Origin: Chloroflexota bacterium
GTDB taxonomy: Bacteria > Chloroflexota > Dehalococcoidia > UBA2979
Length of the DNA: 36,425 nucleotides
Direction of reading: 5' to 3'
Assembly (NCBI GenBank): GCA_027592645.1
Contig: JAQCKI010000007.1
Span: 1 to 36,425, forward strand
The translations under genes were made by a program, and so were the position numbers. Below, one piece after another: positions 16,266-26,700 of this stretch. How positions within the stretch are numbered: the first letter of the stretch is position 1; the number at the start of each line of letters is the position of its first letter. The notes beneath the pieces were generated by a model. That model saw only the letters and a list, made by a program, of their open reading frames with translations. It made no database searches and was not told the DNA's origin.

Positions 16266-18248
16266 CTACCGGGACGCGCCCCCGGCGAGCGTGGTGACCA
16301 CCTGCTGCTGCACGTTGGGTGGCACCTCGGCGTAGTGATCGAACTCGAGCGTGATCCGCCCGCGACCGTGCGCAATCGCGCGCACCTGTGGGGCGATGCG
16401 TTGCACCTCCGCCAGTGGCGCGAGGGCGTGTACGACCGTGTCCGCGCCGCCCGGGTCGACGCCCAGCACGTGCCCGCGGCGTCCCGAGATCTCGCCGGTG
16501 AGGTCGCCGACGCGGTCCGAAGGAACGGTGGCACGGAGTCGCATCACTGGTTCCAGTAGCACCGGGTTCGCCTGCAGCACCGCCTCGTGCAGCGCCATGG
16601 CCGCGGCGGTCTTGAACGCCATCTCCGAGGAGTCCACCGCGTGGCTGGAGCCATCCAGCAGCGTCACCCGCAGGTCGACCAGGCGGGCGCGGGCGAGCGG
16701 GCCAGCCGGTAGCGCCTCCTCGATGCCGTGATGCACGGCGGGGATGAACTGCCGGGGGACGGCACCGCCCACGACCTGCTCGGCGAACTCGAAGCCGGCA
16801 CCACGCGGCAACGGCTCCACCTTGATCACCACGTGGCCGTACTGGCCCCGGCCGCCGGTCTGCTTCTTGTGCCGGTGTTCCGCCTGCACGGGCATCGAGA
16901 CCGTCTCGCGGTACGGCACGCGCGGCTCCGTGGCCTGCACGGTGACACCGAACTCCCGCCCGAGGCGCGCGACGGCGATCGAGGTGTGCACCTCGCCCAG
17001 TGAGAAGAGCACGGTCTCGCCGGTGTCCGAGTCGCGCTCGACGGTGAGCGTGCGGTCCTGCTCCAGGAGTTTCGCGAGCCCCTGCGACATCCGGTCGACA
17101 TCCTCGCGGCTGCGCGGGGTCAGGGCGGAGCGGTAGGTGGGGACGGGGAACGGCAGCGCCTCGACCTCCAGCGCCGTGGCGCCCGGGGCGAGCAAGATGT
17201 CGCCGGTGTTTGTGTGCGCCAGGCGCGGGATCGCACCGATCTCGCCCGCACTGAGCGAGGCGACTTCGACCTGCTCCTTGCCGCGCAGCAGGAAGAGGTG
17301 CGGCGCGCGCTCCTCCGCCTGGCTCATCGGATTGGCGAGGTGGTCACCGTGCGTGATGCGGCCGGAGAGCACCTTCACGAACGAGAGGTGCCCCACGTAC
17401 GGGTCGGACGTGGTCTTGAAGACCCGTGCCACGCCCGGCCCCGCGGCCGCAGCCACGGGCGGCGGTGGCGCGAGGGCGCCCAGCGCATTGAGCAGTTCGC
17501 GGACGCCGATGCCCGTGGGGGCGCACACCGGCAGCACCGGCATGACGGCGCCACGCGCCACGGCGGCGATGAGCGCCGCGCGCAGCGCCTCACCGCTGAT
17601 CTCCTCGCCCTCCAGGTAGTGCTCTAGCAGGGCATCGTCCGACTCTGCCAATACCTCGATCAGGGCGTCGCGTGCCTCGTGAAACCGCTCGTCGTCGTGC
17701 GCCGCGTCGACCTCGATCAGGCTCGACACACCGCCGAGGCCCGCGCCGGCGATCGGGAGCGCGATCGGGACCGCGTGCTCACCGAAGCGCGCACGGATCG
17801 CGGCGGCGACGGCATCGAAGTTCGCGTGTTCACGGTCGAGGTGCGTGACGACGAAGATCCGGGCCGGGACGCCGGCCGCCTCCAGCACCTCCCACGCGAT
17901 CTCGGCGCCGCCCTCGATCCCGGCGACGGCGTCGATGGCGACCACCCCGGTCTCCACCGCGGCAGCAGCGGAGACCGCTTCGCCCTCGAAGTCGGGGAAG
18001 CCGGGCACGTCCAGGAGATGAAACCGGGCGTTCGCCCAGTCGAACGTGAGGAGGGCGGTACTGATCGAGTAGCCGTGCTCGTGCTCTTCGGGCGTGAAGT
18101 CGGAGGCGGTGTTGCCGTCTTCCACGCGTCCGGAGCGGGAGATCGGGCCCGCCGCGTGCAGCATCGCTTCCACCAGCGTGGTCTTACCCGCCTTCGGATG
18201 CCCGAAGACTGCCACGTTGCGGATCTGCCCCGGCTGTACCTGTTCCAT
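16266..18248 (-). CDS. Elongation factor G-like GTPase (EF-G paralogue)
   Basis: The 660-aa protein has the five-domain EF-G architecture. The G1 loop is GHPKAGKTT (residues 16-24). G3 is DVPGFPDF (80-87), where canonical EF-G has DTPGHVDF, so the catalytic His is Phe. G4 is THLD (135-138) in place of NKxD. Domain IV retains KKQTGGRGQYGHV, and domain V ends with the usual GRGRITLEFDHYAEVP. These changes match the EF-G-like paralogues found in Actinomycetota, Thermus and Chloroflexota, whose cellular role is not settled, rather than the housekeeping FusA. No rps or tuf genes are near, supporting the paralogue reading. The start is ATG 18248 with GGGGGTG upstream. It diverges from the PBP gene across an A/T-rich repeat. 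Confidence 0.9.
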   Translation of the reverse strand: MEQVQPGQIRNVAVFGHPKAGKTTLVEAMLHAAGPISRSGRVEDGNTASDFTPEEHEHGYSISTALLTFDWANARFHLLDVPGFPDFEGEAVSAAAAVETGVVAIDAVAGIEGGAEIAWEVLEAAGVPARIFVVTHLDREHANFDAVAAAIRARFGEHAVPIALPIAGAGLGGVSSLIEVDAAHDDERFHEARDALIEVLAESDDALLEHYLEGEEISGEALRAALIAAVARGAVMPVLPVCAPTGIGVRELLNALGALAPPPPVAAAAGPGVARVFKTTSDPYVGHLSFVKVLSGRITHGDHLANPMSQAEERAPHLFLLRGKEQVEVASLSAGEIGAIPRLAHTNTGDILLAPGATALEVEALPFPVPTYRSALTPRSREDVDRMSQGLAKLLEQDRTLTVERDSDTGETVLFSLGEVHTSIAVARLGREFGVTVQATEPRVPYRETVSMPVQAEHRHKKQTGGRGQYGHVVIKVEPLPRGAGFEFAEQVVGGAVPRQFIPAVHHGIEEALPAGPLARARLVDLRVTLLDGSSHAVDSSEMAFKTAAAMALHEAVLQANPVLLEPVMRLRATVPSDRVGDLTGEISGRRGHVLGVDPGGADTVVHALAPLAEVQRIAPQVRAIAHGRGRITLEFDHYAEVPPNVQQQVVTTLAGGASR

Positions 18249-18293
18249 CGCGCACCCCCGTCCAGGAGCGGTCTGATCATGCTATGGCCGTCA

Positions 18294-18319
18294 TTACATT
18301 TGTAAAGTCACATTTGTAA
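18294..18319. promoter_or_regulatory. Two adjacent TACAnnTGTA-like dyads (BlaI/MecI/CopY-type operator core)
   Basis: TTACATTTGTAA at 18294-18305 is a perfect dyad with 5-base arms; 14 bases on, TCACATTTGTAA (18308-18319) differs by one base. TACAnnTGTA is the known core operator of BlaI, MecI and CopY repressors, which control beta-lactamase, PBP and copper genes. The sites lie 120-150 bp before a penicillin-binding protein gene and 45-70 bp before the divergent EF-G-like gene. No such repressor gene is in the window. A smaller dyad GAACCG/CGGTTC follows at 18368-18385. Confidence 0.35.
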
Positions 18320-18323
18320 AGTC
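18296..18323. repeat. Perfect 14-bp tandem repeat, ACATTTGTAAAGTC twice
   Basis: ACATTTGTAAAGTC occupies 18296-18309 and 18310-18323 without a mismatch. It is an A/T-rich island within G+C-rich DNA, lying between the divergent EF-G-like and PBP genes. Each unit contributes to a TTACA-tt-TGTAA or near-identical dyad (see the operator entry). Confidence 0.9.
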
Positions 18324-18442
18324 CTGTGTAGGCACCACCGGACGTATGCTCGGCTGACATACCCCGGGAACCGTGCGGCCGGTTCTGGCGTCTCAGCGAT
18401 GAGGCGTGGCAGTTCGTCACGTCCGAAGGTGCTGGCGGCACG

Positions 18443-19801
18443 ATGACGCTCACGCTGGAGGCAGTACGCCGGTGGCGGCCACGAGGGCCAGTCGAATGGC
18501 TCGCCGTGCCCGTGGGTGCGCTGATCGCGCTCGCGGTCTTCGTGCTTGTCGCGCCACTTGCGCCGCTCGAGTCCCGACTCACCACGCCCGGCACGGTCAT
18601 CCTGGATGCGTCCGGCGGCGTCATCGATCGCGATGTCGCGGCGGGCACGCGCATCCCGATCACGCTCGACCGCGTCTCGCCGGTGCTCGTCGCGGCCACG
18701 ATTGCGGCCGAGGATCAGCGGTTCCGCTCGCATCCCGGAGTCGATCCCCTGGCGATGCTGCGCGCGGTGACCACGCTTCGCAGCGACCCCTCGGGTGCCT
18801 CCACCATCACGCAACAACTCGTCCGCGGCGTCTATCTGCAAGACCAGTCGATCCCGCTGCCGCTCCGCAAGGTGCGCGAGGCGCTGCTCGCCCTCCGCCT
18901 GGAGGCGCACACCTCCAAGGACCAGGTACTGGAGGCCTACCTGAACGAGGCGTACTACGGCCGCGGTGCGTACGGCGTGGAGGCGGCGGCGCGCGCCTAC
19001 TTCGGCGTGGCTGCGGCGGACGTCGACGTGGCGCAGGCGGCATTCCTCGCCGGGTTGCCGCGATCGCCCTCGGTGTACGACTCGCCGGACGGCGCCGCGT
19101 CCGCCCGCGAGCGGCAGTCGTATGTCCTCGGGCGGATGGAGGCGACGGGCGTGCTCTCGCCGGAGCGCGCCGAGGCGGCACGGGAGGCCGACCTGCGGGT
19201 CGCGCCAGAAGCGCCGCGCCGCTCGCCACACCTGCCCGCGATGGTCTTCGATGAGCTGCGCCGCCACCTGCCGCCGGAGGTGATCGCCGCCGGGGGGCTG
19301 GTGGTGGAGACGACGCTCGACGCCGGTCTCCAGCGCGAGGCGGAGGCGAGCGTCACGCGCCGCCTGGCCGCGCTACAGCAGCAGCAGGCCGGATCCGCGG
19401 CGGTGGTGGTGCTCGACCCGCGCGACGGACGTCTGCTGGCGCTCGTCGGCAGCGCTGACTACGCAGCGAAGGCCGGGCAGATCAATATGGCGCTGGAGCC
19501 ACGTCAGCCGGGATCCGCGCTGAAGCCGCTGCTCTACGCCGTGGCACTGGAGCGCGGCTACACCGCCGCCTCGCCCGTGCTCGACGTACCGTCGACGTTT
19601 GCGACGGACGGCGGGCCGTACACGCCCGTGAACTACGACCTGCGCTTCCGCCGGTGCCCATGCGGGTCGCGCTCGGGTCGTCGCTCAACGTTCCGGCGGT
19701 GCGCACGCTCGATGACATCGGCGTGCCCGCGCTGCTGGAGATGGCGCATCGCGCCGGCCTCGCCTCGCTCGAAGCGGCCGAGGCGTACGGCCTGGCGCTG
19801 A
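18443..19801 (+). CDS. pbpC: PBP1C-type bifunctional peptidoglycan synthase, 5' part (transglycosylase plus start of transpeptidase), frameshifted
   Basis: The protein has one N-terminal TM anchor (about residues 22-42). The GT51 transglycosylase domain carries the catalytic Glu in AEDQRFRSHPGVD (E90) and GASTITQQLVRG. The transpeptidase domain follows, with its nucleophile in GSALKP (S358-x-x-K361). It polymerises glycan strands and cross-links stem peptides in the cell wall. Sense coding in this frame stops at about 19648 (NYDLRF); after that, translation gives Arg/Cys-rich noise. The protein continues in the next frame (PVPMRVALGSSLN from 19651), so a base, or four, appears to be missing at 19649-19651. 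The pairing with an alpha-2-macroglobulin gene matches the pbpC-yfhM pair of proteobacteria. The symbol is by domain content and context. Confidence 0.88.
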   Translation: MTLTLEAVRRWRPRGPVEWLAVPVGALIALAVFVLVAPLAPLESRLTTPGTVILDASGGVIDRDVAAGTRIPITLDRVSPVLVAATIAAEDQRFRSHPGVDPLAMLRAVTTLRSDPSGASTITQQLVRGVYLQDQSIPLPLRKVREALLALRLEAHTSKDQVLEAYLNEAYYGRGAYGVEAAARAYFGVAAADVDVAQAAFLAGLPRSPSVYDSPDGAASARERQSYVLGRMEATGVLSPERAEAAREADLRVAPEAPRRSPHLPAMVFDELRRHLPPEVIAAGGLVVETTLDAGLQREAEASVTRRLAALQQQQAGSAAVVVLDPRDGRLLALVGSADYAAKAGQINMALEPRQPGSALKPLLYAVALERGYTAASPVLDVPSTFATDGGPYTPVNYDLRFRRCPCGSRSGRRSTFRRCARSMTSACPRCWRWRIAPASPRSKRPRRTAWR

Positions 19802-20778
19802 CGCTCGGCGGCGGCGGCGTGCGGCTGATCGACCTCACCGCCGCATACGGCGCGTTCGCGCAGCACGGCGATCGGTATGAGCCGTGGGTGGTCGCGCGCG
19901 TGACGGATCAGACGGGACGGGTGCTGTACCAGCGCGCCACGCCGAGGCCGCTCGCGGTCACCTCGGCGGAGGTCGCGTACCTCGTGGCTGACATGCTCGC
20001 CGACCCGGAGGCGCGGGCCGCGGGCTTCGGGAGCGGCAGCGTGCTGGACACGCCTGTTCGCGCGGCGGTGAAGACCGGCACCAGCAGCGAGTTCCGCGAC
20101 AACTGGACGCTCGGCTTCACGCCCTCGCGCGTCGTCGGCGTGTGGGTCGGCAACGCCGATCAGCGGCCGATGGTGAACGTGAGCGGCGTCACCGGTGCCG
20201 GCCCGATCTGGCGCGACGTCATGCTCGCAGCGGCCGAGGGCACACCCCACCGCCCCTTCGACCGGCCCGCCGGGCTGGTGCGGGCAGAGGTGTGCGTCCC
20301 CACCGGCCTGCAGCCCGGCCCGGACTGCCCCTCGGTTGTCTCCGAGTGGTTCATCGCCGGCACGCAGCCCGCCACGGCGGAGCACTACTACCACCGCACG
20401 ACCGATGGCACGCTAGCGATCGCCCCGCCCTCGGAGGCGCGGGCCTGGGCCGTCGATGCCGGCTGGCGACTCTGGGACGGCGGCACGAGCGCGGACAATA
20501 TGGTCCGTGTCGTGCAACCCGCGGCCGGGGCTGTGCTGCATTACGCGGGTGAACTGCGCGGCGACGTGCTGCTGAGGGCGTCCGCGCCCGCCACGACCGA
20601 GTCCGTGGATTTCTATGTGAACGGCGAACACGCCGGCAGTGCCTCTGGGCCCGCGCCCTCCGTGGTGTGGCGGCTGGAATCTGGTGAACATCAAGTGCTC
20701 ATAGTCGCCCATATGTCGGACGGCCGCGAGGTGCGCGCGACGGCCTCTTACCGGGTCGTCACACAGGCAGGGTGGTAA
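19654..20778 (+). CDS. pbpC: PBP1C-type peptidoglycan synthase, 3' part (rest of transpeptidase plus BiPBP_C domain)
   Basis: This frame holds the remaining transpeptidase motifs: the SxN box in LGSSLNVPAV (S10-L-N12) and the KTGT box (K140) with KTGTSSEFRDNW. After residue 190 comes a Cys-containing linker (EVCVPTGLQPGPDCPS). The final ~90 residues are a BiPBP_C Ig-like domain (VVQPAAGAVLHYAG, VDFYVNGEHAGS), the C-terminal extension typical of PBP1C. With the upstream frame the reconstructed protein is about 778 aa, a normal PBP1C length. All active-site motifs are intact over both frames, so the break looks recent or artefactual. The stop is 4 bases before the alpha-2-macroglobulin start. 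Confidence 0.88.
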   Translation: MPMRVALGSSLNVPAVRTLDDIGVPALLEMAHRAGLASLEAAEAYGLALTLGGGGVRLIDLTAAYGAFAQHGDRYEPWVVARVTDQTGRVLYQRATPRPLAVTSAEVAYLVADMLADPEARAAGFGSGSVLDTPVRAAVKTGTSSEFRDNWTLGFTPSRVVGVWVGNADQRPMVNVSGVTGAGPIWRDVMLAAAEGTPHRPFDRPAGLVRAEVCVPTGLQPGPDCPSVVSEWFIAGTQPATAEHYYHRTTDGTLAIAPPSEARAWAVDAGWRLWDGGTSADNMVRVVQPAAGAVLHYAGELRGDVLLRASAPATTESVDFYVNGEHAGSASGPAPSVVWRLESGEHQVLIVAHMSDGREVRATASYRVVTQAGW

Positions 20779-20782
20779 CGCG

Positions 20783-23700
20783 ATGACCAACGAGCCGCAG
20801 GACGAACCGCAGTCCGTGTCGCCGGACGACGCAGACGCCTCCCCCTCGGAGCCACCGCCGTCGCCGCCAGCGTCGGGTGCGTCCTCGCTCCTCGCGCGCC
20901 TGCGAGGGCAGCCGCGACTGCTGACGCTTGCCGGCGCGGTTGGTGTGCTGCTCGTGCTGGTCGTCGGTGTCGTGTTGATGCGCGGTACGGACGCGCCGCT
21001 GGCGGGACAGGCTGTCGAGATCAGCCCGGCCGGGGAGGAAGCGCCGCGCCTCGGTCCGGTCGTGGTCACCTTCGGGCAGCGCCCGCGCACGGACGACGCC
21101 TCGCGGCTGATCGCGCTGGAGCCAGCGGTGGCCGGCGAGTTCGCGTGGCTGGACGAGCGCACGCTGCTGTTCCAGCCGGACTTCCCCGGCTTCGCGCGCG
21201 GCACCGAGTACGTCGTCAGCGTTGCCGGTGAGCAGGCCGGCCTCGACCGCGACTTCGTCCAGTCGTTCACCGTCGAGGGCGAACTGGTGGTGCAGGGGGT
21301 CATCCCCGGCCCCGCCGACCGAGGCGTCCCGCCGGCGACGCACATCTACGTGCAGTTCAGCCGATCCGTTGCGCCGCTGACCACGCTCGACGCGCAGCGC
21401 GCGGACGAGGTGATCGTGGTCGACCCGCCGGTGCAGGGCACCGGTGAATGGCTGAACACGTCGCTCTATCGCTTCGTTCCCACCGACCTGAAGCCCAGCA
21501 CGACCTATCGCGTGCGCGTCCCCGCCGGCCTGACCGGCGCTGTCGATGGCGTGCTGGAGGCGGACTACGAGTGGTCGTTCACCACAGTTGCGCCCGCGCT
21601 GGCGCGCTCGACGCCGGCGGACGGCACGCTCTTCTTCGGACGCAGCGCGCCACTGACGCTGGTCTTCAACCAGGCGATGGATCGCGCGTCGGTGGAAGCG
21701 GGCGTCCGCCTGCGTGTCGTCGGCGGCGAAGAGGTCGCGACGAGCGCATCGTGGGATGCCGAAGGCGTCACGCTGACGCTCACGCCTACGACGCCGTTGA
21801 CGCTGAGCACCGGCTACGAGGTGTTTGTGCCGGCCGGTCTTGCGGGTGCACTCGGCGGCACGATCGAACTCGAGCGCCGCGTGCGTTTCAACACGTCCGA
21901 CCCGCCGCGCCTGCTCTCCTCCAGCCCGTCCGATGGCGAACGTGAGGCCGGTCGCTGGGGCATCACGCTGGACTTCAACAACCCGATCGACGTGGAGTCG
22001 TTGCAGGATCGCCTGACGATCAGCGGTATCGATTCGTCGACACTTCAGTTGTTCGCGTGGGATGAACGCCAGGTCAACATCAACGTGCAACTGGAGCCGT
22101 CGACCACGTACACGATCAGCACGACCGCTGGCGTCGTTGATCGGGAGGGGCTCGTACTCGATCCGTTCACGGTGACGTTCACCACCGGCGCACTCGCACC
22201 GTTCGTCTCGTACGCGGTGCCCGGCCAACTCGCCACCTACGGGGCGGGCGCACCACAGGTGCTGTACTTCTTTGGCAGCAACGTGCCCGCGGTGGACTTC
22301 GAGCTCTACACACTGACCGAGCAGGAGGTTCGCACGATCCTGTCGGACGGACTTCCTTCTGCGCCGGCGAACCGCCCGTGGACGCCCTCCAGCGCCGCCC
22401 TCCGGACGTGGTCGGAGCCGCTGTCAGGTGGCAGCAACGCCGTGGCGCAGGGAATGACGGTGCTCGGCGGCACCGCGCCGCTGGCGACGGGCCACTACTA
22501 CTTGCGCACGGCGGGCGCGTCCTGGGAACAGTCGCTCTACTTCGCGGTGGTCGACACCGTACTGACGACGAAACTCGCCACGGACGAACTCGTGGTGTGG
22601 GCGCTCGATTACCTGACGGCGGAGCCGATCGCAAACCTGGAGGTGCGCGTCAACGGCCCCGGCGTCAGCAACGTCGCCGCACGCACGGATGCGCAGGGGT
22701 ACGCCTCGGTCGCTGTCCCGCGGCCGCGCGACGTGACGAACGAGTACCGCGCGTACCGCGTAGAGGCGCAGGGGACGCGCGTTGGCCTCGCGCGCACGGA
22801 CTGGGCGCAGGGGATGGAACTGTGGCAGATCGGCGTGCCGCTGGAGTACTCGGACCGCCAGTACGTCGGGTATGCGTACACCGACCGGCCGCTGTATCGC
22901 TCGGGCGAGACGGTGCACTTCAAGGCGATCCTGCGCACGGACGACGATGCCCGCTACGCGATTCCGAGTGCCACCGACGGGCTGCGCCTCGTCGTCACCG
23001 ACTCGTTCGGCGAGGAGATCGTTTCGGTCCCCGTGACATTGAACGACTTCGGCACGTTCGCGGGCGACTTCACGCTCCCGGAGCAGGCCGCGACCGGTTA
23101 CTACAACCTCGCGGTCATTGATGACCGCGATCCCTGGTTCTGGCTCGCATACTCCTCGTTCCAGGTGGCGGAGTTCCGCCGCCCGGAGTTTCGCGTGGAC
23201 CTCACCCCCGGTCAGGCCGACTACGTCGATGGTCAGACGATCGAGGTCACCGCGGAGGCGTCGTTCTTCTTCGGTGGCGCGCTGGCTGGCGCACAGGTGG
23301 ACTGGGCCGTGCTCGGCTTCCCCTCGGGCGTCTACTTCGAGGAGTATGGGCGCTACTCGTTCGGGGACTACGACTACTTCTCACCATCGATCTTCGAAGA
23401 GCCGTTGCGTGGCAACGGCGAGACCGTGACCGGTGCCGATGGCGTCGCGCGGATCCGCATCCCGGCCGCACTCCGCGCCGGTGAGGGCACCACGAACTTC
23501 GATGTGAGCGTGACCGTCCTGGACCAGACCGGGCAGGCGATCGCCGGATCCACATCGGTCGTGGTGCACCCGGCCGCGGTGTACGTCGGCGTGGACGCCT
23601 CGGCGTATGTCGCGCGCACGGGCGAGCCGGTGGAGGTCCAACTGGTCACCGTGGACACCACTGGGCAGCCGGTGGGCGGACGCCCGGTGACGGTGCAGGT

Positions 23701-26700
23701 GTTTGAGCGCGAGTGGATCACCGTGAAGGAAGAGGCTGCGGGCGGGACACGTCGCTACCGCTCGGAGCCGCGCGACACGTTGGTGGCCACGCTCAGCACC
23801 ACGACCGGTGCCGATGGCCTCGGCGGCGTCGAGTACACGCCGACACAGAACGGCCAACTGCGCATCCTGGCGTCCACCACGGACACGGCGGGCCGCGAGG
23901 CGCGCTCCTCGCGCATCCTCTGGGTGAGCGGTGAGGGTGTAGCGGCGTGGGAGATCCGCAACGACAGCGTGATCGAACTCGTCGCCGACCGCGCCCTGTA
24001 CCGCCCCGGCGATGTCGCCGAGGTGCTGGTGCCGGCGCCGTTCGCCGGCGCTCGGGCGCTGGTGACCATCGAGCGTGGCGGCATCGCTGAGCACTCGACG
24101 CGCACCTTCGAGGGCAACAGCGAGGTGCTGCGCATCCCGATCACGGATGCCATGCTGCCGAACGCCTTCGTCGGCGTGGTGCTGTACCGCCCGCCGACCG
24201 GGGAAGACCCGGTGCCGCGCTTCCACATCGGCTACGTCGAACTACGCGTCTCCACCGAGTCTCGTGAACTGTCAGTCGCCGTGGAGCGCGACCGCGAGGT
24301 CGCGCGGCCCGGCGAGACGGTGAACTACACCTTCCGGGTGACCGACGCAGCCGGCGCGGGCGTCTCCGCCGAACTCTCGGTGGCGATGGTGGACGCCTCG
24401 GTGCTGTCGCTCGTCGGCGGCTACACCGGGCCGACGGGTCTGGAGGCGTTCTGGTTCAACCGTGGGCTGAGCGTGGCGACCGGGTCGTCGCTGGCCGTAT
24501 CGATCGACCGTGCGAACGATGTGCTCAGTGAGCCGTCGCTGGGCGGCAAGGGCGGCGGCGCCGACGAGCGTGAGGGTACCCGGAGCACCTTCGAGAACAC
24601 CGCGTACTGGGAGGGTCAGTTGCGGACGGCTGCGGATGGCCGCGCCACCGTGGCGATCACGCTGCCGGACAACCTGACGACATGGCGTACGACCGTCCGG
24701 GCGATCACTGAAGACACCCGCGTAGGTGAGACGACAGACGATCTGCTGTCGACTCAGCCGCTTCTGCTGCGCCCGGCGCTGCCGCGCTTCTTGCGCGCGG
24801 GCGACGAGGTAACACTCCGCACGCTGGTGCGGAACGCCACCGAGACGGCCCAGCGTGTCTCGGTCTCGATCGAGGTGGAAGGCCTCGACCTGGCCGAGGG
24901 TGCGCCCGAGGAGCGGGAGATCGCACCCGGCGAGTCGGCCGAGTTCACGTGGGACGCCCGTGCCAGCGCGGCGGGCACGGCGGTGGTCACCTTCCAGGCG
25001 ACCGGCGCGTCACTCGCGGACGCGGTGAGCATCGAACTGCCGGTGCTGTTCGATGTGACCGCGGAGACGGTGGCGACCGGTGGCGTGGTCGCCGGGACCA
25101 GCCAGGTGGAGGCGGTGTACCTCCCGGCGTTCGCGCTCACCGAGGGCGGGACGCTGGGCGTGACGCTACAGGGCTCGCTCGTGGGGTCATTGCAGTCGGA
25201 ACTGACGCGCCTGACCCCGGTCACCGGCGAGTCCGTTACGCGCATCGCGAGTCGCGTGCTGGCGACGATCGGCGCGCGCCGCGCCGAGGGCATCGAGGGC
25301 CCCGCCCTGCTTGCGGGGATCGACGGCGACCTGCGCCGGCTGCAGTCGACCCAACGGATCGATGGCGGCTGGGGCTGGTGTCAGACGTGCCCCTCGGACG
25401 TGACGATCACTGCGTGGGTGTTGATTGCGCTGGGCGAGGCGCGCGAGGCTGGATCGGAGATGGTCTGGTTCGGCGACAACGCCGTGCCGTTGCTACGCCA
25501 GTACCTGGAGCAGCGTACGGACGTGCAGGACCCGTCCGATCCCAATGAACGTGCGCTGATGTACTACGCGGTGCAACGCGCGAGCGGCGGCGGATGGCCG
25601 CTGAACAGCATGCGCGCGGTGGTGCAGCAGCACCGCGACCTCCTGACGCCGTGGGGACAGGCCTACCTGGTGCTCGGGCTCATCGATGCTGGCCTCGAGC
25701 CGAGCGATGAGTCCGTGCGGGCGCTGATCGCGGACCTGAACGCCTCCACGATCCCGAGCGCGAACGGGAACCACTGGGAAGGCGACGCGATCTACGGATC
25801 GATCGAGACGAACGTCTCGATGACCGCGCTGGTGCTGCAGGCGCTGGTGGCGGCCGACCCGTCCCACCCGCTGATCGAAGAGACAGCGCGGTGGCTGTCT
25901 GCCGCACGCACCGCCCAGCGGTGGGTCGGCAGCGTGGAGCGCGCGCAGGCGATCATGGGCCTCGGCGATTTCGCGGCGCTCACCGGCGAACGGCAGGGTG
26001 AGTACGACTACCGCGCGACGTTTGATGACACCGAGTTGCTCGCCGGACGGTTCTCACCGACGGCCGGGGTCAACCTCGCGCAGGCGGTCATGCCGCTGAC
26101 GTCCGTGAAGCCGGGCGAGGTTCACCGGCTGGGCTTCAGCCGCGAACGTGCCGACGGGCGGATGTACTACACCGCCGCCCTCCGCTACGGCGTCCCCGCC
26201 AGCCAGGTGGAGGCGTTGAACCGCGGTCTGGCCGTCTCCCGTTCGTACTCGTTGCTTAGCGACCCGTCGCGGCCGGTGAGCGAGGCAGCCCTGGGCGATG
26301 TGATCCGCGTCACGCTCACGGTGGTGGCCACCGCCGACCGGAAGTTCGTGCAGGTCGACGACCTGCTCCCGGCGGGCCTCGAGGCGATCGACACGACGCT
26401 AGCGACTACCCCGCTGGAGGTGCGCCTGCTGCTGGAGGAGGAGCGTCGTGCTGCCCTCGCCGGCGACGAGGAGATCAGTGCGTCCGGGCCGTGGTTCCCG
26501 TGGTACTGGTCGCCCTGGGATGAGACCGCCGTGCGTGACGACCGGTACACGCTATTCGCAACGCAGTTGCCGCGAGGTGTGCACGAGTACGTGTATTTCG
26601 CGCGGGCGACCACGCCCGGCAACTTCTTCGTTGCTCCCGCGCGTGCGGAGGAGTCCGCGTTCCCCGAGGTCTTCGGTCGGAGCGATAGCACGAGGTTCAC

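Noticed and set aside
20759-22228. 489-aa antisense frame within the alpha-2-macroglobulin gene
   Set aside because: Low-complexity Arg-rich mirror of real coding sequence, without a ribosome site or motif.
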